64,000 nucleotides of DNA, taken from Chloroflexota bacterium. GTDB taxonomy: Bacteria > Chloroflexota > Dehalococcoidia > DSTF01 > RBG-16-68-14. Location: assembly GCA_029262675.1 (NCBI GenBank), contig JAJCYW010000017.1, forward strand, positions 1 to 64,000, read 5' to 3'. Under the pieces are notes generated by a model. It was not told the DNA's origin, did no database searches, and saw nothing but the letters and a program-made list of their open reading frames with translations. Positions 51,121 through 60,500 of the stretch are shown in pieces (within the stretch, counting starts at the first letter, position 1; the number at the start of each line of letters is the position of its first letter). The position numbers and the translations under genes are program-made.

Positions 51121-52253
51121 CCCGCCTTCTCTGTTCTCGTCGCGACCGGCCGGATTACGCCCTGGCGGCGCATGATGGCTTCCGCTTCAGGAAAGCGATC
51201 GGGCACGTCGCCTTGGGTCACGAACCACTCGACGTACCGCCGTACCGTTTCGTCCAGACCGTCCTTCGCCCGCCATCCGAGCGCCGCCAGCTTGCTGACG
51301 TCTGGCGAAAAGTGGCGAATGTCCCCCAAGCGAAACTCTCCTACCACCTCGGGTTCGACCGTCTGCCCAAGCTGCCGGCCTATTTCAGCGACGAGGTTGA
51401 GCACAGTGACGGAGTTCCCCGTCCCCACGTTGAACACCTCGAAGTCGGCCTCCGGGTGATCCATGACGAAGAGGTTGGCCTTAGCCACGTCAGAGACAGA
51501 CACGTAGTCCCGCGTTTGCCGGCCGTCTTCGTAGATCACGGGGCGGCTGCCGCTGGCGATACGCGTCGCGAAGAGCGAGCAGACGCCGGAATAGGCGTTA
51601 GTCAGCGATTGCCGGGGCCCCTGCGTAATCGCGTAGCGCAGGCAGACCGTCGGCACACGGTAGGTCTCCCCTAAGTGGAAGCCGATGGTCTCCTGACTGT
51701 ACTTCGACTGCGCGTACATCGTCGCCGGTCGCACGTCGCTCTCGGGCGTCGCCTGCGGTTCGAGTCGCGCGCCGCACTGCGAGCAGAGATGCTCCCACTC
51801 CCCTGCTTCTAGCTGCGCCAGGGGCCGGGCCCCCGGATAGACCGCTCCGTGCGTTGGGCAACGGTAGCAGCCCTCACCGTAGACCGCCTGCGATGAAGAA
51901 ACGACGATCTTGCGAACCGGCAGCGAGTTCTCGACGATCAGCTCATACAACAACGCGGTGCCCGCCGAGTTCACCTGCCAGAACTGGCTAAACTCCGGTA
52001 GCAGCCCCTGCGTGGCGGCCAGGTGGAACACCGCGTCGACACCTTGGAGCGCGCGCGTCATCGCCTCCTTGTCGCAGACGCTGGCGTGGATGAACTCAAC
52101 GTCGGACGGCATCCAGCCGGGAACAATCTCCGCGGCGTGGCACGGCGGCGACAGGCTATCGACGACGCGGACCTCGTCGCCGCGCTCCAGCAGCCGTTCC
52201 ACGATGTGGGAACCGATCAGGCCTGCGCCTCCGGTAACGAGCGTTTTCATCAA
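51117..52253 (-). CDS. NAD-dependent sugar epimerase/dehydratase with zinc-knuckle insert
   Basis: A protein of 378 aa of the extended SDR family: TGGAGLIG (7-14), DSLSPP, and catalytic Y180xxxK184 with Ser120/121. Between the Ser and Tyr lies an insert of about 45 residues carrying C129xxC132 and C157xxC160, a probable zinc site. A dimer of such subunits would epimerise or dehydrate a nucleotide sugar. It overlaps both neighbours by 4 nt, inside the amino-sugar gene set. Confidence 0.88.
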   Translation of the reverse strand: MMKTLVTGGAGLIGSHIVERLLERGDEVRVVDSLSPPCHAAEIVPGWMPSDVEFIHASVCDKEAMTRALQGVDAVFHLAATQGLLPEFSQFWQVNSAGTALLYELIVENSLPVRKIVVSSSQAVYGEGCYRCPTHGAVYPGARPLAQLEAGEWEHLCSQCGARLEPQATPESDVRPATMYAQSKYSQETIGFHLGETYRVPTVCLRYAITQGPRQSLTNAYSGVCSLFATRIASGSRPVIYEDGRQTRDYVSVSDVAKANLFVMDHPEADFEVFNVGTGNSVTVLNLVAEIGRQLGQTVEPEVVGEFRLGDIRHFSPDVSKLAALGWRAKDGLDETVRRYVEWFVTQGDVPDRFPEAEAIMRRQGVIRPVATRTEKAG

Positions 52254-53404
52254 GCCACCCCCTGTACTGCTGCCGTCGCTGCGTCGAACGCTACCACCGC
52301 ACCGATGATGCGGTCTACCTGCTCATCCGTGAGCTCCGGGTAGACCGGCAGCGAGAGGATCTCGCGCGCAGCCTGCTCGGTTTCCGGCAGGCTGACCGGG
52401 GCGTAACCCGCTGCGTGACACGCTTCTTGTAGGTGGCATGGGATGGGATAGTGAATGCCAGTCGCGATGCCGGCTTCGTTCAGATGAGCGGCCAGCTCAT
52501 CCCGCCGGTTCGATCGCAGCACGTACAGATGGTAGACATGCCGGACATCATCCCGCTCTGCGGGCGGCAGAAGCTCCGTCCCCTGCAACGCCTGCGTGTA
52601 GCGCTGGGCGATTTGCCGTCGTCGCTCCGTTCGTTCTTCGAGCCGGCGCAACGCGATGCGTACGATCGCCGCCTGCATTTCGTCCAGCCGGCAGTTCAAT
52701 CCGAACACCGCGTGCTCGTACTTGCCGGCTCGGCCGTGGTCGCGCAGGCGGCGCACCTGTTCGGCCAAGTCGTCGCGGTCGGTCGTCACGATACCGCCGT
52801 CGCCGTAGCCCTTCAGGTTCTTCGTGAACACAAAGCTAAACGCGGCGGCGTCTCCCAGCGACCCCACGGGCCGGCCTTGGTAGGAAGCCCCCACCGCCTG
52901 ACAAGCGTCCTCGACGACAGCGAGGCCGTGGCGTTGCGCGATCTCCTGGATGCCTGCCATGTCGGCCGGCTGGCCGTAGAGATGCACGGGGACGATCGCC
53001 TTCGTGCGAGGCGCCACGGCCGCCTGCACGCGCTCCGGGTTTATCGTAAACAGCACCGGGTCGATGTCGACGAAGACCGGTGTCGCGCCAAGGAACGCCA
53101 GCGGCGCCACCGTCGCGATGAACGTATGCGACGGAACGATGACTTCGTCGCCCGGCCCCAGGCCCAGCGCAGCATACGTGAGAAGCAGCGCATCGGTACC
53201 CGACCCTACCGCGACCGCGTGCCGAGCTCCGCAGTACGCCGCGAACTCTTCTTCCAGTGCGCGCGTCTCAGGCCCGTTGTGGAGCTGCATGGAGTCGAGC
53301 ACCTGTTCGATGGCAGCCAACACCTCGGACTTCTGTGACTGATACTCCGCCTTCAGGTCGAGGAACGGGATGGGGGCCTGCGTTTGGTCGCTATTCGTGC
53401 TCAC
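52250..53404 (-). CDS. DegT/DnrJ/EryC1 (WlbC/WbpE-like) sugar aminotransferase
   Basis: A protein of 384 aa. PLP-dependent: Lys195 in FSFVFTKNLKGYGDGG is the internal aldimine; VGSGTDALLL (67-76) binds phosphate and VVEDACQAVGA (163-173) holds the ring Asp. It converts a 3-keto (or 4-keto) nucleotide sugar to the amino sugar using glutamate. With the downstream N-acetyltransferase and upstream oxidoreductase it matches the WlbA-C/WbpB-E set for UDP-2,3-diacetamido uronic acids. The ATGA overlaps tie all four genes together. Confidence 0.92.
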   Translation of the reverse strand: MSTNSDQTQAPIPFLDLKAEYQSQKSEVLAAIEQVLDSMQLHNGPETRALEEEFAAYCGARHAVAVGSGTDALLLTYAALGLGPGDEVIVPSHTFIATVAPLAFLGATPVFVDIDPVLFTINPERVQAAVAPRTKAIVPVHLYGQPADMAGIQEIAQRHGLAVVEDACQAVGASYQGRPVGSLGDAAAFSFVFTKNLKGYGDGGIVTTDRDDLAEQVRRLRDHGRAGKYEHAVFGLNCRLDEMQAAIVRIALRRLEERTERRRQIAQRYTQALQGTELLPPAERDDVRHVYHLYVLRSNRRDELAAHLNEAGIATGIHYPIPCHLQEACHAAGYAPVSLPETEQAAREILSLPVYPELTDEQVDRIIGAVVAFDAATAAVQGVA

Positions 53405-54453
53405 GGTTCCCTCCGTCCATTTATGCCACTCACGCCAACCGCGCTCGATGACACGGTCTCCTGATCGCCGGTCTTCAGCGACCGCTCGACCGTCTCGCAG
53501 ACAGCCGTCGTCGCGACGATCTCATCTCGCCCCTGCGGTAACGCCTCGCCGTCTTGGATGGCGGCGAGGAACGCGCGGCACTCTGCCACAAGCGGTTGCT
53601 CATCCGACGTTGACACCGTTTCGCCGCCCTCGTCGAACAAGCGCAGCCCCTGGTTCCCAAAGTCATCGGTTCCTTCAGCAGGGGCATACCCCCGGCGAAA
53701 GAGCGTGAGGCGGCCGTCCAGCTTCAGATCGTCGAGCACTGCCATGCCGCTGCTGCCCACCACGACCAACCGCCGGACCTTCTCCGGGTCGTACCAGCTC
53801 GCGCGGCTGCTAGCGATAACCCCGCCACCGAAGTCCCAGTGCGCAAACACTACATCCTCGATGTCCGGCCGCAGATAGCAACCGCCAATCGCCCGCACCG
53901 ACGACACGGGCCGGCCGACGAGCCACGGCAGCAGGTAGACGTCGTGGATCAGGTAGTCCCACACCACCGTCACGTCCTCCCTCGCGCGCGGCCCTAGGCT
54001 GGTGCGGTCGGAGTGGAGGTAACGGAGCTCGCCGAGCGTGCCGTCCGCGATGAGCGAGCGCAGCACGTGGAACGCAGGTAGGTAGCGGAAGACGTGACCG
54101 ACCATCAGCGTTTGGCCGCGCCGCTCGGCCTCATCGGCCAACAGAACCGCCTGCTCGGTCGACGTCACGATCGGCTTTTCGACGAGCAGATGCTTGCCGG
54201 CCGCCAGCGCTTCCATCGCGAGGCCGAAGTGCGTCGCGGCGGGCGTGCAGAGGGCAATCGCCTCGATGTCCGCGCAGCCCAGTACGGTGGCCCAGTCCGT
54301 CGTTTGCTCCGCTTCCGGCAGGTCCTGCGCGGCCTGGACCAGCCTCTCCGGCCGACGCTCGCAGATCAGTACGTTGTTCGGGCCTACTAGCTCGGCGAGC
54401 GAACGGGCGACGTTCGGCCCCCAGTACCCGTAGCCCACGACAGCCGCTCGCAT
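53401..54453 (-). CDS. Gfo/Idh/MocA oxidoreductase (WlbA/WbpB-like)
   Basis: 350 aa from the ATG at 54453 (MRAAVVGYGYWGPNVARS), which overlaps the sugar transferase stop as TGATG; longer in-frame codons are shadow. Rossmann motif GYGYWG, the EKP signature (LLVEKPIVTS) and a C-terminal beta-sheet domain with HDVYLLPWL (catalytic His) are present. It is expected to oxidise a nucleotide sugar at C3 ahead of the aminotransferase. Confidence 0.9.
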   Translation of the reverse strand: MRAAVVGYGYWGPNVARSLAELVGPNNVLICERRPERLVQAAQDLPEAEQTTDWATVLGCADIEAIALCTPAATHFGLAMEALAAGKHLLVEKPIVTSTEQAVLLADEAERRGQTLMVGHVFRYLPAFHVLRSLIADGTLGELRYLHSDRTSLGPRAREDVTVVWDYLIHDVYLLPWLVGRPVSSVRAIGGCYLRPDIEDVVFAHWDFGGGVIASSRASWYDPEKVRRLVVVGSSGMAVLDDLKLDGRLTLFRRGYAPAEGTDDFGNQGLRLFDEGGETVSTSDEQPLVAECRAFLAAIQDGEALPQGRDEIVATTAVCETVERSLKTGDQETVSSSAVGVSGINGRREP

Positions 54454-55118
54454 CAGTAGCCGCCCTTTCCAAGCAGCATCACGGGCGCCGTGCGCAACAT
54501 GATGCCGAGGTCGAGCCAAAGCGAGCGACGGTGGATGTAATCGAGATCCACTTCGACCATCTCCTTGAACGATGCTTCGCTTCGCAGTGTCACCTGGTAC
54601 AGCCCCGTGATCCCCGGCTGCACCGCCAGCCGCTGTCGCGCCCAGTCGTCGTACAGCGCGTACTCGTACGGCAGTGGCGGGCGCGGGCCAACCACGCTCA
54701 TCTCTCCTCGCATGACGTTGATTAGCTGCGGCAGTTCGTCGACGCCGAGCCGTCGTAGCCAGCGGCCGACGCGCGTAACGCGGTTGTCGTCGACCATCTT
54801 GTAGACCTTGCGTTCGCGGTCGTCCTCAAACTGCTCGCTGCTCCCGCGAACAAAGGACGCGACGTAGTCGCGATGATCCTTATTGCCGGCGTCCGTGCGC
54901 ATCGTCCGAAACTTGTAGAGGCGAAATGTCTGGCCTCCTCTGCCAATGGCTTCTTGCGCGTAGAATACCGGCCCTCGCGAGTCGAGCTTAATCAGCGCGG
55001 CGATGATAACCCACAGCGGCAACGATGCCAAGAGCAGCACCGCTCCCGTCACTAGGTCCAGGGGCCGCTTCCACTGCAGCGCTTCGTGAGGCGCTGGAGC
55101 GATGGCTTCACCGTCCAT
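54453..55118 (-). CDS. Priming sugar-1-phosphate transferase (WbaP/ExoY C-terminal type)
   Basis: A protein of 221 aa behind GGAAGGGAG. It has the bacterial sugar transferase core: KRPLDLVTGAVLLLASLPLW (membrane re-entrant helix), KFRTM, RRLGVDELPQLINVMRGEMS and VGPRPPLPYE, with Asp/Glu catalytic pair in the D-E-L-P block. It starts glycan assembly by moving a sugar-1-phosphate from UDP-sugar to undecaprenyl phosphate at the inner face of the membrane. Confidence 0.94.
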   Translation of the reverse strand: MDGEAIAPAPHEALQWKRPLDLVTGAVLLLASLPLWVIIAALIKLDSRGPVFYAQEAIGRGGQTFRLYKFRTMRTDAGNKDHRDYVASFVRGSSEQFEDDRERKVYKMVDDNRVTRVGRWLRRLGVDELPQLINVMRGEMSVVGPRPPLPYEYALYDDWARQRLAVQPGITGLYQVTLRSEASFKEMVEVDLDYIHRRSLWLDLGIMLRTAPVMLLGKGGY

Positions 55119-55154
55119 GCGTAAGACTCCCTTCCTTCTGCGGCTCAGCTCTCG

Positions 55155-56312
55155 CTATGCGGCCTTCGCGCTCTTGCTCATGGGCTCCTCTCGGCGCTCC
55201 TCCCCAAAGGACCGCCCGCCCAGCACCTGCACGTAGAGTTCCTCGTGCTGGGTCGTCACACGGTCCCAATTGTAGAACTCCGTCACCTTGCGCTGGGAAC
55301 GCTCTCGTGCCTGCAATACAAGGTCCGTGTCATCGACGAGCATCTGGAGCACCCTCGCCAAGTCGGAGGGGTCGCCCAGCCGGAAGCTGTAGCCCACGTC
55401 GCCGGCCACATCCATCGCTTCGCGAACGTCACTGAGAACGATGCAGTTGCCGTGGCCCATCGCCTGCAAGAGGGACGGTGAGGTGCCGTCGACGAAGAGG
55501 GGGTGGACGTAGACGTAGGCGTTGCTCACCAGTTGCTGGTACGGCTTTCCGAAAATGTAGCCCGGGAAGAGCACACGGTCGTCAGCGTTGGCTTTCAACT
55601 CACGAATGTAGTCCTTGAAGTAGGGGTTATCTCCCACCAGGACGAGGTTCATATCGGTTCGGACCTGCTTCCACGCTTCAACCAACGTGTGGCAACCCTT
55701 ATCAGGGATGAGCCGCCCGACGTAGATAGCGTATCGCTGTGGTTTCAGTCCCAGCGACTCCAACGCCTCGATGCCCTCGGCCCGCTCCACGTGCGCTCCG
55801 TACGGGATGTACACGCCCCGTGTGCCGAAGTGCCGCTCGAAATAGTCCTGCGCTGAGAAGTTATCGATGATGAGCGCGGCCGCGTACCTCACGCACAGCC
55901 AGGCCGATACCTTCAGCACGAGGCGCGCCAGCCGGCCCCACTTGGGTCGTTCCCAGTCGGGCCCGTCGATAGTGACCACGGAGCGCTTCCGTGCGAGCGC
56001 CACGAGCGGCAAAAAGAGCCCATTGCCCACGCCGTGGAAGTGATAGACGTCCGCCTTCCGGAACGCTATGGCGTGGAGCACCGACAAGAAAGTATGGCTA
56101 GGCGTATCTAGATTCTTGGTGTTGATCGAGGGCAGCACCACTCGCTCAATGCCCTTGAGATACCTTGCAGAAGTTTTGCTATTGTGTCGACGGCAGTAGG
56201 CTGTGACCTGGTGTCCCTGCCGCACGAGGCGTTCGCCGATCTCCTCGATGGCGGTCTCAGAGCCACCGTAGAGGGCCGGTATGCCGCGGCTTCCCATCAT
56301 TGCGATTCGCAT
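55155..56312 (-). CDS. GT4 glycosyltransferase with DUF1972-type N-terminus
   Basis: A protein of 385 aa. The N-terminus GSRGIPALYGGSETAIEEIGERL is the signature of DUF1972/rhamnosyltransferase-like GT4 enzymes. The GT-B C-terminal domain shows YAIYVGRLIPDKGCHTLVEAW and VYVHPLFVDGTSPSLLQAMG, where the usual E-x7-E catalytic pair is reduced. It adds a sugar to the growing lipid-linked repeat unit. Confidence 0.9.
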   Translation of the reverse strand: MRIAMMGSRGIPALYGGSETAIEEIGERLVRQGHQVTAYCRRHNSKTSARYLKGIERVVLPSINTKNLDTPSHTFLSVLHAIAFRKADVYHFHGVGNGLFLPLVALARKRSVVTIDGPDWERPKWGRLARLVLKVSAWLCVRYAAALIIDNFSAQDYFERHFGTRGVYIPYGAHVERAEGIEALESLGLKPQRYAIYVGRLIPDKGCHTLVEAWKQVRTDMNLVLVGDNPYFKDYIRELKANADDRVLFPGYIFGKPYQQLVSNAYVYVHPLFVDGTSPSLLQAMGHGNCIVLSDVREAMDVAGDVGYSFRLGDPSDLARVLQMLVDDTDLVLQARERSQRKVTEFYNWDRVTTQHEELYVQVLGGRSFGEERREEPMSKSAKAA

Positions 56313-56373
56313 GGCTTCTATCTCCCTGCTCCGCTACCTGATTCGGTGCTTTTCCTGTCAGATCCGGTTCGTT

Positions 56374-56571
56374 TCATGGGCAAGGCAAGGCGCCCTTCAA
56401 ACGCCCGCTCGTAGGCCTCGATGATGTTCCGGGACGGTGCTCTCCTAAAGCAACCGCGTCGATGTCAGCACGAAGGTGCCTCAGGCCCGAGACCACACAG
56501 AAGTAGGGGTGCTTTCGGGTGCCTTCGTTCCAGAACCGCTTCATCTGCTCGGACAGTTCATTCATCTTCAT
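56374..56571 (-). CDS. Short ORF, possible remnant of a methyltransferase gene
   Basis: 65 codons from the ATG at 56571 behind CAGGAG, overlapping the preceding glycosyltransferase by 14 nt. The first ~38 residues (MNELSEQMKRFWNEGTRKHPYF) look like a genuine N-terminus of a SAM-methyltransferase-type protein, but the rest is Gly/Arg/Ser-rich. Another frame of the same stretch reads NIIEAYERAFEGRLALPMKR, as if a deletion or frameshift joined the start and end of a larger gene. Confidence 0.4.
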   Translation of the reverse strand: MKMNELSEQMKRFWNEGTRKHPYFCVVSGLRHLRADIDAVALGEHRPGTSSRPTSGRLKGALPCP

Positions 56572-57823
56572 CTTTGCTCCTGCCGCGCCCAAAGTCTACG
56601 CGCGAATAGAGGAGGTTGAGCAGACCACCTAGCCGGTATCGCTGAACAGGTCGTTGCTCCACTCCTGGCTCGTTTCCGCCCATGACTTCCCGGTAAACCT
56701 CCAGCAGCTGCGCGACGTGCCGCTGGATAGTGAAGAGGGCTTGCACTCGAGCCGCGCCAGCCCGCCCCATGGCACGACGCGTTTCCTCCGACTTGAGAAG
56801 TGTGGTGATGGCTGCAGCCAGCGCCGCAGGGTCGTCCGGCGGTACTAACAGGCCGGTAACCCCGTGCTGCACCACGTCCAGCGGTCCGCCTTGGTTGGTG
56901 GCAACAACCGGCTTGCCGCACGCCATCGCCTCCAGCATCACAATGCCCAGCGGCTCAGGAGCACTGCTGGGCAGAACGAAGACATCGTATCTGGCCAGGA
57001 GCCGCGCAACTTGGTCATACGGCAGATATCCCGTCAGCGTCAGGTGGCCGTCCAGTCCCAGCCGCTCGCTCAGCGCGACAATCTCGTCTCTCAACGGTCG
57101 GTACACTTCAAGACACTCGCCGACGACGAAGAAGTGTGTGTCCGGAAACCATTGCCGGACTCGCGCTGCCGTCTCCACGAATGTCCGCTGCCCCTTCCAC
57201 GGATTGATGCGTGAGTTCATGCCCACCCGTGGCGGTCCGTCCGGACGCGGCTCTCGCGCCTGCGCCATCTCCAGGAACTTGTCAACATCGATGCCATCCG
57301 CCACCAGGCGTAGTTTCTGCTGCTGCTCTGGAGAACCGTTGCCGAACTGGTCTTTGACGGCCATGCTGATACAAACCACCCGGTGGGACAAACGAGGAAT
57401 GAGCCAGCGAAGCAAGGCGGGCAGCGCGCCCCTCGGTGGCAGCATCTCGCGCACGTGCCAGACGTGTGGACGCCTAGTGAGCAGCGCCGCCACGGCGCCA
57501 GCGAACACAGCGCTCGAGTTGCTGTGCACCAGGTCGATGCGTTCGCACCTGATGAGCCACGCCAACTGGAGGACAGCCGGCAACTGCTGCAATAGCCGCA
57601 GGAGTAGCATGGGCGACCGCAGTTCTGTGCGGCTACGCACCACGCCCAGCTCCATGATCCGCACGTCGAGCCCCCGCGCGGCCAACTCGACCGAGAGCCT
57701 ACCGGCATCGGGAACCACAACAAGGGGCTGCACCTGTCCCTGTGCCAGCGCCGACGCTGCCTCCAACAGGCATCGCTCTGCGCCTGCCAGGCGGCCCCCA
57801 GAACCAATGAACAGGACGTTCAT
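56558..57823 (-). CDS. GT4 family glycosyltransferase
   Basis: A protein of 421 aa with a GT-B fold. N-terminal domain: GSGGRLAGAERCLLEAASAL and VHSNSSAVFAG; C-terminal domain: VGMNSRINPWKGQRTFVE and the nucleotide-sugar motif SSAPEPLGIVMLEAMACGKPVV with the E-x7-E pair. Expected to be cytoplasmic and to extend the polysaccharide repeat. It overlaps the ligase gene by 4 nt. Confidence 0.92.
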   Translation of the reverse strand: MNVLFIGSGGRLAGAERCLLEAASALAQGQVQPLVVVPDAGRLSVELAARGLDVRIMELGVVRSRTELRSPMLLLRLLQQLPAVLQLAWLIRCERIDLVHSNSSAVFAGAVAALLTRRPHVWHVREMLPPRGALPALLRWLIPRLSHRVVCISMAVKDQFGNGSPEQQQKLRLVADGIDVDKFLEMAQAREPRPDGPPRVGMNSRINPWKGQRTFVETAARVRQWFPDTHFFVVGECLEVYRPLRDEIVALSERLGLDGHLTLTGYLPYDQVARLLARYDVFVLPSSAPEPLGIVMLEAMACGKPVVATNQGGPLDVVQHGVTGLLVPPDDPAALAAAITTLLKSEETRRAMGRAGAARVQALFTIQRHVAQLLEVYREVMGGNEPGVEQRPVQRYRLGGLLNLLYSRVDFGRGRSKDEDE

Positions 57824-59283
57824 ACTCTTAACTCCTCACGCTCCGCCGTCTTAGCTGTCTCCGGGACAACCGCCTGTCCAGCCATTGGGACGCCGCCGCC
57901 CCGCGTCTGCGATTGGACATTGAGGACCGCTGCCATCAGCAAGGCCAGGTGAACCCAGGTGAACCCCAGCCAGAACGCGTCCGTGGCTTGAAAGGCAACT
58001 AACAGGCCAAGGAACGAGAACAGCAGCGCGATCACCAGCGTCTTCTCCGGCCTGTCTTCGGCACTCATCGCAACGGCCAACGCCCGCCCCACGAAGGCGA
58101 GAAGCAGCGTGGCGAAGAGAATGACACCCACAAGGCCGGTATCGTACAAGGCGTTGAGCTGCGGACTGGGAAGCGTTGAGGGTATCTCCGGATGGTTAAT
58201 ATGGAATCCGTCAGTTCCCCAGCCCAGCCATCGGCTTTCTTGCCAATCTCGTACGGCGATTTCAGAATTCGTGAGCCTGGATATGACGTTGGTTTCCTGG
58301 GACGCAGCCCCCAACGTCTGGAAGCGATTCGCCATGTCCTCAAAGACCCCGCCCGGGTTCACGCTGCTCAGGACAAGAAGCATCAGCGCGCTTCCCGCCA
58401 CCATCACCCCCAGATTCCGAAACCGGAACTGCCCCATGAACAGGACGATGAAGAAGGCGCTGACGCCAAACCCCACCCACGACGCTCGTGCCAGGCTCAG
58501 GAGCATCGCCACTGCGGTCACAGTGAAGACCACGGATACGAACCCGCGATTGATGACGCGCTGTCCTGAAAGCAGCAGCACCAGGCTGACAATGCAAGCC
58601 GACATGACATAGGCCCCGAAGATGTTGGCCTCCCATAACGTGCCGTAGGGATACCAGGTGCGGTCCATGGTGTTGTACTGAAGGCCGATATTGAGCCCCG
58701 CCATCCGCCAGGCGACGGCGGCAATGATGCCGTAGACTGCCGCACCCGCCGCCACGGCCAGGAAGATCCTCACCGTCTGCCAGAGCCGCGCACTATCCCG
58801 GACGTGATTCACAATGAGGACGTAGCCCGCGACAGCCAGACCCATGCGCGTGAGGATCCGTATGCTCTTGTACAGGTCCGGTGAGTTGGCTATGGAAGCG
58901 AAAAGGCTCAACCCAAGGAAGACCCCGATCAGCCCAACTAAGGGCCACCGTTCGATGCGATCCTGCCTTGACTGGAGACGCAGGCCCCATGCCAACAGCA
59001 CCAGAAGCAGCACCATATGCTCGATCTTCATCTGCCAACCCGCCACCTCAAAGCTGTACCGATTCAGCGCCGTGGCCAAGATGAATGCCCATATGCCCAG
59101 CTCCAGGCGCCAGGCGAACAGGACAACGCAAGCCACGGCGGCTAAGGAACCCAGTACGATCCACGGCCGGTCTATCATCGGCACCACGAGCCCGACGATT
59201 CCCGCGCCGATCATAGTCGCGACGAACGCACGGAAGGGGATCTCTGAACTGCTCTGTCTTAGGCGAACGGCGGCCGCGAACAT
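57820..59283 (-). CDS. O-antigen ligase/polymerase-like membrane protein
   Basis: 487 aa from the ATG at 59283 behind GAGGAGGCGAG (the frame is open further upstream but overlaps the previous gene). About 12 helices; the long periplasmic loop (about 330-400) carries the Wzy_C-type pattern SRWLGWGTDGFHINHP followed by SPQLNALYDTGLVGVILF. Such proteins polymerise repeats (Wzy) or ligate glycan to an acceptor (WaaL); the two cannot be separated by sequence alone. Confidence 0.87.
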   Translation of the reverse strand: MFAAAVRLRQSSSEIPFRAFVATMIGAGIVGLVVPMIDRPWIVLGSLAAVACVVLFAWRLELGIWAFILATALNRYSFEVAGWQMKIEHMVLLLVLLAWGLRLQSRQDRIERWPLVGLIGVFLGLSLFASIANSPDLYKSIRILTRMGLAVAGYVLIVNHVRDSARLWQTVRIFLAVAAGAAVYGIIAAVAWRMAGLNIGLQYNTMDRTWYPYGTLWEANIFGAYVMSACIVSLVLLLSGQRVINRGFVSVVFTVTAVAMLLSLARASWVGFGVSAFFIVLFMGQFRFRNLGVMVAGSALMLLVLSSVNPGGVFEDMANRFQTLGAASQETNVISRLTNSEIAVRDWQESRWLGWGTDGFHINHPEIPSTLPSPQLNALYDTGLVGVILFATLLLAFVGRALAVAMSAEDRPEKTLVIALLFSFLGLLVAFQATDAFWLGFTWVHLALLMAAVLNVQSQTRGGGVPMAGQAVVPETAKTAEREELRV

Positions 59284-60500
59284 CTCGCCTCCTCGCTGTG
59301 TTCTGGCCCAGAAGTCTGCGGTGCGGCCATACGGAGCACGCGCCGATAAACCGACGCCGTCTCCTCGGCGGCCCGTTCCCACGTGAACGCGGAGGCACGT
59401 GCCAGGCCTCCCTCAACCATGCGGTTTCGGAGTTCGGAGTCGCTTAGGACAGTTTCGATGGCCTCTGCTAATGCGCGGGCCTCCCGCGGAGGTACAAGCA
59501 AGCCAGCGTCGCCCACCACCTCTGGTAGCGACGTGGCGTCTGAAGCGACCACCGGCGTCCCACAAGCCATTGCCTCCAATGGCGGGAGGCCGAACCCCTC
59601 ATACAGCGAGGGCATTACCAGCAGGTCGGCCAGGCTATAGAGCGCCGGGACGTCCTCGTCTGGGACGTGGCCCAGGAAGACGACGTCCTGCTCGAGGCGC
59701 AATCTCTTGACAGTAGCCTTCACCTCGACGTGACCGGCGAGTCCAGGGCTAACGCCGCCGGCCAGGACCAAACGTCTGCCGTGCCAGAAGCCAGATCTCT
59801 TCAAGCGGGAAACCGCTTTCAGCAGGGTAGGGATGTTCTTCCTGGCGGCCAGAGTGCCCACGTGCAGGATGAACGGAAAATCGAGGCGGTAACGGGCAGC
59901 CACCGGCGCCGTCTCGGATGCAGCCAAGGGCCGGAAGCGGCGATTGTCCACCCCCAGGTGCACAGTATGAACCTTGCGTGACGGTAGGTTCAGGTGTTGC
60001 TGGACATCGCGTTTGGTGTGTTCGGAGATGACGATGATCGCCGCCGCGCGACGGGCCACCAGCGGAACGAGAACCTTCATGTACCATAGCCAGCTCTTGC
60101 TGTAGTGACTCGGGTAGTGAAGGTAGGCCAGGTCATAGATGGTTACTACCACCGGGCAGTCGGCAACTAGTGTGCTAACGAACGCCGGAGCGTGCAGGAG
60201 GTCCGGCCTCAGCCGCCGCAACTCCCCCCTGAGGCCGAGTTGGGTCCATATCACTTGGTGCGCGCCACGCAGCATTCTCGCATAGGGACGTACGCGGCCG
60301 TCAAGGAAGCGTGGCGCAGCGACCTTGCTGACGCGCACGCCTTGCGCGCTCTCCAGCTCGCTCATCAGGCTCCGCGCATATACGCCGGTGCCGGTAAGAA
60401 TACGACCGGCGTGGGTCATGTCCCACGCGACGTGTGGAGAATCAGTTGATACAGGCCCCGCCGCTGGCGGCAGATCCTTATCGCGTGCCAGCATCTTCAT
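59259..60500 (-). CDS. GT4 family glycosyltransferase
   Basis: 413 aa from the ATG at 60500 behind AGGAAGG; the open frame extends to 60524. GT-B features: [10 protein letters not shown] at the N-terminus, [19 protein letters not shown] and [23 protein letters not shown] with the E-x7-E pair. This is the mannosyltransferase-like GT4 pattern. Its end overlaps the ligase start by 25 nt. Confidence 0.92.
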   Translation of the reverse strand: MKMLARDKDLPPAAGPVSTDSPHVAWDMTHAGRILTGTGVYARSLMSELESAQGVRVSKVAAPRFLDGRVRPYARMLRGAHQVIWTQLGLRGELRRLRPDLLHAPAFVSTLVADCPVVVTIYDLAYLHYPSHYSKSWLWYMKVLVPLVARRAAAIIVISEHTKRDVQQHLNLPSRKVHTVHLGVDNRRFRPLAASETAPVAARYRLDFPFILHVGTLAARKNIPTLLKAVSRLKRSGFWHGRRLVLAGGVSPGLAGHVEVKATVKRLRLEQDVVFLGHVPDEDVPALYSLADLLVMPSLYEGFGLPPLEAMACGTPVVASDATSLPEVVGDAGLLVPPREARALAEAIETVLSDSELRNRMVEGGLARASAFTWERAAEETASVYRRVLRMAAPQTSGPEHSEEARCSRPPFA

